From contig JAMDDG010000038.1 of the NCBI GenBank assembly GCA_023488865.1, positions 1-5,251 of the forward strand: 5,251 bases of DNA, read 5' to 3'. This stretch comes from Bacteroidota bacterium (lineage in GTDB: Bacteria > Bacteroidota > Bacteroidia > Bacteroidales > Prolixibacteraceae). Position numbers and translations under genes: made by a program. The notes beneath the pieces were generated by a model. That model saw only the letters and a program-made list of their open reading frames with translations, did not search any database and was not told the DNA's origin. This document shows positions 1-5,251 of this stretch, one piece after another (within the stretch, counting starts at the first letter, position 1; each line of letters starts with the position of its first letter).

Positions 1-102
1 TGGTGCGCATATCGAAAGTTGCCCCGTTTATCCTGACATACTCCAATCCAAACCTGTCTGGTCGCAGAAACCGTAATATTTTAACGCTTAGGGCACATCC
101 AA
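1..102. other. Left-edge sequence, no secure gene
   Basis: This is the stretch before the first gene. On the + strand, frame 2 is open from the window edge to a TAA at 74-76 and would give the last 24 residues of an upstream protein, ending in VWSQKP. On the - strand one frame is open across the whole stretch (it includes RFGLEYVRINGATF) but has no ATG start here. Neither peptide is recognisable, so no gene is called. An upstream gene may end or begin just outside the window. No strong promoter motif was seen before the ATG at 103. Confidence 0.3.
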
Positions 103-690
103 ATGACCAAGGAGACTAAAACTGAATTGCCTGCTATCCCTTTTGGCTCATCAAAAGAATTTGAGCAGTGGCTCGAAGAGAATCACGTTGCTTCAAAAGG
201 GATCTGGCTGCAATTTTACAAAAAAGGTTCGGGTACGCCTTCCATAATCTACGCAGAGGCATTGGATGCGGCACTCTGTTTTGGATGGATCGACGGTCAG
301 TTAAAGCGTGGCGACGAAAATTTCTATCTCCAAAAGTTCACGCCTCGGAGAACCCACAGCACCTGGTCCAAAAGGAACATCGGATTGGTCGCACGCCTCG
401 AAATGGAAGGAAAAATCAGACCCCCGGGATGGAAGGCAATAGAGGCCGCCAAGGCTGACGGCAGATGGGATAACGCGTATGATTCGTCAGGCAATTTTAC
501 GGTACCCGAAGACCTACTCAGCGAACTAGCCAAAGATGAAAAGAGCCTTGCTTTCTTTGAGTCCCTTAACAGGATAAACAAATATGCGATCGTTTGGCGG
601 CTGCAGTCGGCCAAAAGACCGGATATCCGGGAAAAGAGGATGAAAATAATCCTCGAAATGCTGGCAAAGGGAGAAAAAATACATCCTTAA
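103..690 (+). CDS. YdeI/OmpD-associated (OmdA-type) family protein
   Basis: This encodes a soluble 195-residue protein with no signal peptide or membrane segment, so it is probably cytoplasmic. The family hallmarks are visible: YAEALDAALCFGWIDG at residues 50-65 and FTPRRTHSTWSKRN at 79-92. A basic helical C-terminus follows (about 148-195, with a KRPDIREKR segment), matching the OmdA-type C-terminal region. The length is normal for the family. Members are annotated as YdeI/OmpD-associated or bacteriocin-protection proteins, names that come from work in enterobacteria; the biochemical activity is not established and should not be assumed here. The ATG at 103 is preceded by an A-containing context (atccaaatg) without a clear Shine-Dalgarno, as is usual in Bacteroidota. 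It is followed by 156 bp before the next gene, so an operon with that gene is unlikely. Family assignment is confident; function is not. Confidence 0.9.
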   Translation: MTKETKTELPAIPFGSSKEFEQWLEENHVASKGIWLQFYKKGSGTPSIIYAEALDAALCFGWIDGQLKRGDENFYLQKFTPRRTHSTWSKRNIGLVARLEMEGKIRPPGWKAIEAAKADGRWDNAYDSSGNFTVPEDLLSELAKDEKSLAFFESLNRINKYAIVWRLQSAKRPDIREKRMKIILEMLAKGEKIHP

Positions 691-691
691 C

Positions 692-781
692 CGACTATAC
701 CAACCGGGTAACGAAGTGATCGAACACAACGGCTTGTACCACATGTATCTCTCGTATGTTCCAAGTGTTTTTAAGGACTAG
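692..781 (+). pseudogene. Possible remnant of a glycoside-hydrolase-like protein
   Basis: Directly after the YdeI-family gene, frame 2 reads about 29 codons to a TAG at 779-781 and includes EHNGLYHMYLSYVP. This is strikingly protein-like. It recalls, from memory, the segment near the first blade of five-bladed beta-propeller glycosidases (GH43/GH32-like), where a phrase such as H-x-G-x-YHMYVTYVPG is followed by a D-W pair. Here the D is followed by TAG, one base away from TGG (Trp), and the frame then continues HNAFSEIIGNLYE to a TAA at 822-824. There is no start codon context or full domain, so if this is real it is a decayed scrap and not a working gene. The alternative is a chance open frame. 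The assignment is by eye only. Confidence 0.35.
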
Positions 782-810
782 CACAATGCATTTTCTGAAA
801 TTATTGGTAA

Positions 811-821
811 CTTGTATGAAT
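811..821 (+). repeat. 11-bp direct repeat, left copy
   Basis: The sequence cttgtatgaat lies 25 bp before the ATG of the TlpA-like gene and recurs exactly at 2360-2370, one base after that gene's stop codon. The two copies are 1549 bp apart. The left copy also marks the point where composition changes from mixed to strongly AT-rich. This fits a target-site duplication or a recombination scar around an inserted gene, but coincidence is not excluded. Confidence 0.5.
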
Positions 822-846
822 AAAAATTGAATAATCGCTAAAAAAC

Positions 847-2358
847 ATGAAAAAATTATTCCCTCTAAAAGCTATTGCGATCTGGCTGATATTTTCACAA
901 TCAACAATGATACAAGCTCAATCTAATAGCCTATTTTTTATTCCACGTATACAATACGAAGAGGCAACTTTGTTAGGAAAAATTAATGGAATAGTACCGC
1001 CAAAACAAGGGTTCAAATCAATAAGTCTGAGTTTTACTAAAGTGGTTACCGGAGATAGAATGGATTATGAAATTCCTGTTAAAAAAGATGGAACTTTCTC
1101 TATAAATATTCCTGTTGAATGTATAAGTATTGGTGCTATTGCCTCAGATTTTTTTAAAGGTGTAATATGCCTTATCCCAGGAGAAGAGACAAAACTCGAA
1201 ATAAGTTTTGATCATGAACAAAAAAAACATGTTAAATTAATAAATAGCATTGGTTTTACTGCGGATGATGTGATGAATATTGAAGCTTGGCCGTGGGAGC
1301 TACCAGAAATAGGAAATGAAATCGTAACGCCTGAAATCTTTAGCCAGAGAGTTATAAATGGGATGCCAGATATCCTTAAACCAATAGAGAATAACACCAA
1401 ATTATCTGCTACAGCGAAGCAAATACTAATTAGTGCGTCAAAACTAACAGTCATTGTTCACGATCTGCTCAATTACAATGAATATATATATGGTGCATAC
1501 AAAAGTCAATATAAAACAGATACTGTACCTACAGAATTTCATCCTCAAACACCGGACAAATCATATTACTCATGCCTTAAATATTTTAATTTAAATGATC
1601 CATCGTACCTTCCTATTGGCTTTTATCCAATGGTTCTCCAATCTATCCTTAATAATGAGACTCTTGCTATTCCTGATATTGGAAATATGCCTATTGATAA
1701 GTGGCTGATTAAGGTCAAAGAAATATTGAAAGATGATATTGGCAGTGATACTGGATTGGTTTATGATTTAATGGTCAGCCATGCATATATTAAACAATTA
1801 AACTATATAGATCCACTGAACGAGATTCAGAAAAAGAATATAAAATCCTATTTCACAAATAAATCGTTTGTTGATATATTGATTGATAGAAATGAAAAAG
1901 TATTACTACAGTCAGATAAAAAAAACAAAACAAATATTATCGCGATTACTGAATCACCAGCTAATCTGATGGATTCGATCATTGCAAAATACAAAGGGAA
2001 AGTGGTTTTTGTTGATTTCTGGGCTACATGGTGTGGACCTTGTCTGGAAGCTATGAATAAATCTGAAAGTGTAAGGAAAGAATTTGAGAATAAGGATGTT
2101 GTATTTGTATATATTTCAGATCCGTCATCGCCACATAAAGCATGGGAACAAAAAATATACAAAATAGGTGGTGAGCATTATTATCCTACTAACAAAGAAT
2201 GGATTTATTTAAACAAAATTTATGACTTTGACGCAATACCCCATTATCTGATATTCGATAAAAGTGGTACATTAAAACATAATTACCACACTTTTATGGG
2301 TAATGACAATATGAGAAAATGGATAGGGGAATCGTTGCAAAACAGCAGGAGTAATTGA
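847..2358 (+). CDS. Exported TlpA-like thiol-disulfide oxidoreductase
   Basis: This encodes a 503-residue protein in three parts. Residues 1-24 are a signal peptide (MKK start, hydrophobic core AIAIWLIF, likely cleavage IQA|Q). Residues about 41-121 look like a beta-sandwich of the DUF4369 kind often found before TlpA domains in Bacteroidota (GKINGIV, then a DGTF turn, then PGEETKLEI). A mostly helical middle follows. The thioredoxin fold spans about 370-500, with VVFVDFWATWCGPC carrying the redox pair C396 and C399 and the cis-Pro candidate P465 in AIPHYLIF. It should act in the periplasm, reducing or exchanging protein disulfides or passing electrons; the partner is unknown. The ATG at 847 sits behind an A-rich run (ctaaaaaac) with no Shine-Dalgarno. 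Base use is unlike the flanks: counted lines of this gene are 20-23% GC against 48-57% for lines in the genes on either side. No SusC/SusD or polysaccharide genes adjoin it. Confidence 0.9.
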   Translation: MKKLFPLKAIAIWLIFSQSTMIQAQSNSLFFIPRIQYEEATLLGKINGIVPPKQGFKSISLSFTKVVTGDRMDYEIPVKKDGTFSINIPVECISIGAIASDFFKGVICLIPGEETKLEISFDHEQKKHVKLINSIGFTADDVMNIEAWPWELPEIGNEIVTPEIFSQRVINGMPDILKPIENNTKLSATAKQILISASKLTVIVHDLLNYNEYIYGAYKSQYKTDTVPTEFHPQTPDKSYYSCLKYFNLNDPSYLPIGFYPMVLQSILNNETLAIPDIGNMPIDKWLIKVKEILKDDIGSDTGLVYDLMVSHAYIKQLNYIDPLNEIQKKNIKSYFTNKSFVDILIDRNEKVLLQSDKKNKTNIIAITESPANLMDSIIAKYKGKVVFVDFWATWCGPCLEAMNKSESVRKEFENKDVVFVYISDPSSPHKAWEQKIYKIGGEHYYPTNKEWIYLNKIYDFDAIPHYLIFDKSGTLKHNYHTFMGNDNMRKWIGESLQNSRSN

Positions 2359-2359
2359 T

Positions 2360-2370
2360 CTTGTATGAAT
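2360..2370 (+). repeat. 11-bp direct repeat, right copy
   Basis: This is an exact second copy of cttgtatgaat (the first is at 811-821). It begins one base after the TGA stop of the TlpA-like gene, and composition returns to the mixed level of the flanks immediately after it. Together the copies bracket the AT-rich gene and its short upstream region. Confidence 0.5.
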
Positions 2371-2467
2371 TAACGTGGTGTACCCGCGTACAAGGGATTT
2401 ACAATCTGCATCAACCTTTTGCACGACTCACGCTTACAAGGAAATAGTCATATTGATCTTTAGAATT

Positions 2468-4012
2468 ATGTCAAAAATCATCTGGATATTTCAGAATTAC
2501 TGGCTCCTTATTCTCTTCTTGGCAATGAAGATGGTAATACAGTTCATGGCGGTGAACCCAATTTATGAACTGCAGCGGGATGAATTCCTGTACCTGGATC
2601 AGGCCAATCATCTTGCAGCCGGCTATATATGCGTACCACCGTTCACTGCCTGGATTTCGGCCATCATCTATTCCTTGGGAGGCTCACTTTTCTGGATCAG
2701 GTTCTTCCCCGCCCTGTTCGGCGCCCTGACAATTCTAATGGCCTGGCTAATGGTGGAAGAGCTGGGGGGAAAGATCTATGCGAAGACCCTTGTTTCCTGC
2801 GCGCTTCTTTTCTCCGTACTGGTAAGGTTGAACATTCTGTATCAACCCAATGCATTCGACATTCTCGCATGGACTGCGCTGTTCTATTTCCTGGTAAGAT
2901 ATGTCCGCACAGAAAAACCGGTGTGGCTATTCTGTTTGATGCTTGTTTTTGTGCTGGGTTGGTACAACAAATACACCATCGCCTTTTTGCTTGCAGGACT
3001 TTTTCCTGCTATTCTATTGACAAATACCAGAAAAATACTGACCAATCGTCACTTCTATCTGATTCTGTTGGTGGGGATTCTGCTTTTATTGCCCAATTTG
3101 ATTTGGCAATTCAGCCACGGTTTCCCAGTTGTTCATCACATGGCGGCGCTGAAACATACACAACTGGATAACAACAGCCCGGCAGGTTTTCTGAAGGAAC
3201 AAGTAATGGCATTTTTTGGTTCCTTACCGTTAATTGTACTGTCAGTTGTGGCTTTTGTGAGGTATAAACCGTTTAAACCCTATCGGGTGATCGGAATCTC
3301 CATTTTCCTGGTTTTGTGCCTTTTTACTGCATTGAAGGCTAAGAATTACTATGCATTCGGACTTTATCCCGCAATATTTGTTTTCGGAGGAGTTTACCTG
3401 GAAAGTATCCTGAAAAGTAATTGGAAAAAGTTTCTGTTCCCTTTGCTGATCCTGGCCAATTTGTCGTTGTTTATTTTTTTATGGAAATTGGTCCTGCCCG
3501 TATTAACACCTACCGAGATCAAAGCCCGGAAAGCGGAGTTTGAACGATTCGGTTTGTTGCGGTGGAACGACGGAAAGAACCACCGGCTTCCGCAGGATTT
3601 TGCCGATATGCAAGGGAGGAAAGAAATGGCGGACAAGGCATTATTGGCATATAAAACCATTTCTGAAAACGAAAAAGCCCAAACTTTGGTTTTCTGCGAT
3701 AATTACGGACAAACCGGAGCGTTGAATTATTACAACAGGCAAAAAATGCCGGAAGCATTCTCCGCAAATACGGATTATATATTTTGGCTTCCCCGGATGA
3801 AGGAGATAAAAAACATTTTGCTCGTAGGCGACAAACCGGGCGATCGAATAATTTCCATGTTTACCGAATGCAAACAGACAGGTACCGTCACCTGTGAAGA
3901 CGCCATTGAAAATGGCACCAGCATCTTCCTGCTTACAGGGGCCAAAAAAAATTTCACTGCTGAGTTTTACAAAATGATGGAGAAGCGGATCGCTGAGTTT
4001 GACTTCTTTTGA
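2468..4012 (+). CDS. GT39 (ArnT/PMT-like) membrane glycosyltransferase
   Basis: This encodes a 514-residue inner-membrane protein. The first membrane helix is at about 11-29, followed by the acidic loop motif YELQRDEFLYL; R37-D38-E39 sits at the GT39 catalytic position. Then come VPPFTAW (56-62), a run of further helices (for example 75-95, 107-122, 132-146, 152-164), a second conserved acidic site in QPNAFDILAW (D131) and LGWYNKYT (164-170). Helices end near 346, and a soluble C-terminal domain (about 347-514) contains VFCDNYGQTGALNYYNR. Members use polyprenyl-phosphate-linked sugars to glycosylate lipids or proteins on the periplasmic side; the substrate here is unknown. The ATG at 2468 is preferred because it places the first helix near the N-terminus as in relatives. 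The same frame is open back to a GTG at 2375, but the extra 31 residues look unlike the family. Length is typical. The next gene begins 117 bp downstream. Confidence 0.88.
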   Translation: MSKIIWIFQNYWLLILFLAMKMVIQFMAVNPIYELQRDEFLYLDQANHLAAGYICVPPFTAWISAIIYSLGGSLFWIRFFPALFGALTILMAWLMVEELGGKIYAKTLVSCALLFSVLVRLNILYQPNAFDILAWTALFYFLVRYVRTEKPVWLFCLMLVFVLGWYNKYTIAFLLAGLFPAILLTNTRKILTNRHFYLILLVGILLLLPNLIWQFSHGFPVVHHMAALKHTQLDNNSPAGFLKEQVMAFFGSLPLIVLSVVAFVRYKPFKPYRVIGISIFLVLCLFTALKAKNYYAFGLYPAIFVFGGVYLESILKSNWKKFLFPLLILANLSLFIFLWKLVLPVLTPTEIKARKAEFERFGLLRWNDGKNHRLPQDFADMQGRKEMADKALLAYKTISENEKAQTLVFCDNYGQTGALNYYNRQKMPEAFSANTDYIFWLPRMKEIKNILLVGDKPGDRIISMFTECKQTGTVTCEDAIENGTSIFLLTGAKKNFTAEFYKMMEKRIAEFDFF

Positions 4013-4129
4013 TGAAAATCATTTACCAGGCACAGGCCTCGGCCTACTCAAACTGTAATCCACAGAAACAAAACCTGCCGTCTTCTCGTATCCGGTAGGA
4101 TAGTGTCAAATCATAAAAACAGATAAATA

Positions 4130-4501
4130 ATGATTCCTGAGAAGATGTTGGATGTGCTCAGCCACGAAGGTGTAGTGTCCATTGTATCACATGGCAGTGA
4201 AGGCCCTCATGTAATTAACACCTGGAATAGTTACCTGACTATTACCGGCGATGAAAGATTAATAGGTCCGGTTGGTAAAATGAATAAAACAGAATCGAAT
4301 GTTAAAACAAACAATGCGGTTCTGGTGACCATGGGAAGCAGGGAAGTCCAGGGTTTTAATTCGAAAGGAACCGGTTTTTTGATAAAAGGCACTGCGGCAT
4401 TTGTGTATCAAGGAAATGAATTTAATGAAATTAAACTGAGGTTTCCCTGGGCAAGGGCGGTGCTGGAGATTAAACCTTATTCTATTACCCAGACGTTGTA
4501 A
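4130..4501 (+). CDS. FMN-binding split-barrel protein (FMN-bp / PNPOx-like)
   Basis: This encodes a 123-residue soluble flavoprotein of the pyridoxamine-phosphate-oxidase-like split-barrel fold. It lines up along its length with my memory of the Desulfovibrio vulgaris FMN-binding protein (122 residues). Shared features are the MIPEKMLDVLSHEGVV-type start with E13, NTWNSYL with W32 and Y35, MNKTE with K53 and T54 (FMN phosphate contacts), LGSRE-type MGSREV, GTGFLIKGTAAF, FPWARAVLEI and the terminal QTL, whose last Leu lies at the dimer interface in that protein. It probably binds FMN as a homodimer and handles electrons; a physiological substrate is not known, and it is not a true PNPOx of B6 synthesis. 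Odd points are G46 and K50 in LIGPVGKMNKTE, where relatives usually have a hydrophobic residue and Gly. The ATG at 4130 overlaps an upstream TAA and follows an AT-rich leader. Confidence 0.9.
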   Translation: MIPEKMLDVLSHEGVVSIVSHGSEGPHVINTWNSYLTITGDERLIGPVGKMNKTESNVKTNNAVLVTMGSREVQGFNSKGTGFLIKGTAAFVYQGNEFNEIKLRFPWARAVLEIKPYSITQTL

Positions 4502-4584
4502 ACGTTGCGCCCACCTCCTGATTGATAAAAGATTTTGTAAGGGCAATAAAAGATCGCAAGTTGATGATTTGGGGCGATCATAAA

Positions 4585-4613
4585 TTGACAATGGAAAATG
4601 GACAGTTGACAAT
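4585..4613 (+). repeat. Short ttgacaat spaced repeat
   Basis: Two exact copies of ttgacaat (4585-4592 and 4606-4613) start 21 bp apart, with ggaaaatggacag between them. Repeats built from ttgacaat and atggacaat units recur in intergenic regions of many Bacteroidota genomes, as I recall. This may be a short, two-unit example of that family. Its function is unknown. Confidence 0.45.
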
Positions 4614-4616
4614 AAC

Positions 4617-4640
4617 GATCAGCCAGTTCGCTGATTTTAT
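4617..4640 (+). terminator. Possible intrinsic terminator hairpin
   Basis: The arms atcagc (4618-4623) and gctgat (4630-4635) pair perfectly around a 6-base loop, with one further G-T wobble (4617/4636). A T-rich tail (tttatttg) follows. The stem is short, only 6 bp, and the site lies about 115 bp after the small flavoprotein gene. It could end that transcript, but the assignment is tentative. Confidence 0.35.
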
Positions 4641-4671
4641 TTGTTATACTAAATTACATGTTGGAAATTTG
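4640..4671 (+). promoter_or_regulatory. Candidate Bacteroidota promoter (upstream)
   Basis: TTTG at 4640-4643 is followed 20 bases later by gaaatttg at 4664-4671, one mismatch from the TAnnTTTG -7 consensus. The spacing fits the usual TTTG(-33)/TAnnTTTG(-7) arrangement. If used, it would give a leader of roughly 150 bases before the gene at 4830. It overlaps the T-rich tail of the putative terminator. Confidence 0.25.
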
Positions 4672-4748
4672 ATCCTGAATTTTACTTAATCTTTGAAGGA
4701 TTGCGTTTTTTTAACGGTTAGCCGGATAGAAGTTTCGCTTTCATTCGT

Positions 4749-4756
4749 TAAATTTG
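4749..4756 (+). promoter_or_regulatory. TAnnTTTG -7 element before the right-edge gene
   Basis: taaatttg is an exact match to the Bacteroidota -7 consensus and lies 73 bases before the ATG at 4830, leaving a leader of roughly 65 bases. No good TTTG -33 partner is seen at the usual spacing, so the site is plausible but incomplete. Confidence 0.4.
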
Positions 4757-4829
4757 ATTGGAACAAACAAAGACCTTTCAAAGCGTATATGGGAATTGAA
4801 GAGTAAAGAAAACTTAAAAACAAAAAACC

Positions 4830-5251
4830 ATGGAAACTTTTATGAACCGAGTGAGTGGGAATATCTCCAAGGCGTTCCGTCTTGGTAAGAAAAACATCAG
4901 GGCCCTTGCCGTATTATCCCTTGTCTTGCTTTGGAGTTGCACAACCCCCATTGACGCCCAAAGGGTCCAGGTAGGGATCAATATTAATCTTCCCTCCTGG
5001 GCTCCCTATTACGATAATGCAAATTTGGTGCGTTATTACTATCTGCCCGACATAGAATGTTACTATGATGTGAGGAACCGGGAATTTATTTACATGGATG
5101 ATGGCGAGTGGATGTTTGGCAGGACCTTACCGCGAAACTATGCATGGTTCGATCTCAACAATTGTTTCATCGTCACCCTTGATGCCCGTGTCGTTGAACC
5201 CTGGCGGCATTTCCATTACTACGTTGCGCACTATCCGCGTTATTATTACCG
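4830..5251 (+). CDS. Tyr-rich exported protein of unknown function, 3' end missing
   Basis: This gene runs off the right edge; 140 codons are visible without a stop. The ATG at 4830 is the first possible one in frame, since a TAA lies at 4815-4817. A second in-frame ATG at 4842 (residue 5) is an alternative start. The N-terminus is a long basic n-region, then the hydrophobic stretch ALAVLSLVLLWSC. It is either a lipoprotein with C37 as the lipid site (the lipobox LWSC has an unusual Trp) or a secreted protein cut after IDA|Q near residue 43. The mature part is aromatic and basic: VRYYYLPDIECYYDVRN (68-84), FIYMDDGEWMFGRTLP (86-101), then EPWRHFHYYVAHYPRYYY (123-140). I recall similar unnamed envelope proteins in Sphingobacteriia/Chitinophagia with a YYYLPD.E.YYD pattern; no function is known. 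The start context is A-rich (caaaaaacc) with no Shine-Dalgarno. Confidence 0.8.
   Translation, partial: METFMNRVSGNISKAFRLGKKNIRALAVLSLVLLWSCTTPIDAQRVQVGININLPSWAPYYDNANLVRYYYLPDIECYYDVRNREFIYMDDGEWMFGRTLPRNYAWFDLNNCFIVTLDARVVEPWRHFHYYVAHYPRYYY

Larger units (their letters stand above)
4502..4829. other. 328-bp non-coding region
   Basis: No credible gene is present on either strand. The stretch contains a ttgacaat repeat (4585-4613), a hairpin with a T-rich tail (4617-4640) and two Bacteroidota-type promoter candidates (4640-4671 and 4749-4756), all described separately. It most likely holds the end of the transcript of the small flavoprotein gene and the promoter and leader of the gene starting at 4830. 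Confidence 0.6.

Overview
The window looks like a chromosomal segment of a Bacteroidota bacterium, possibly of the Sphingobacteriia/Chitinophagia type. This rests on gene content: a TlpA-like thiol-disulfide protein with a long N-terminal extension, a GT39 membrane glycosyltransferase, and a Tyr-rich exported protein of a kind I associate with that phylum. It also rests on A-rich start contexts without clear Shine-Dalgarno sequences, and on one exact TAnnTTTG (-7 type) element. No species can be named. All genes are on the + strand.

Layout. Bases 1-102 are a short left edge with no secure gene. Bases 103-690 encode a YdeI/OmpD-associated (OmdA-type) protein. The gap 691-846 holds a short stretch (about 692-781) that reads like a decayed piece of a glycoside-hydrolase-like protein. 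Bases 847-2358 encode an exported TlpA/thioredoxin-fold protein with a WCGPC active site; it is much richer in A+T than its neighbours and is bracketed by an 11-bp exact direct repeat. Bases 2468-4012 encode a GT39/ArnT-like polytopic glycosyltransferase. Bases 4130-4501 encode a small flavoprotein that closely resembles the Desulfovibrio FMN-binding protein. Bases 4502-4829 are non-coding and hold a short ttgacaat repeat, a hairpin with a T-rich tail and promoter-like elements. From 4830 a Tyr-rich exported or lipoprotein gene of unknown function runs off the right edge.

The genes do not form an obvious pathway. Spacing between them is roughly 110-330 bp, they share no substrate, and I see no sign of a dedicated defence or biosynthetic system. 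The most notable structural signal is the AT-rich TlpA gene. Its repeat-delimited ends, beside a gene remnant, suggest it is a recent insertion into an otherwise ordinary region of higher GC. No tRNA, rRNA, CRISPR array or transposase was found.
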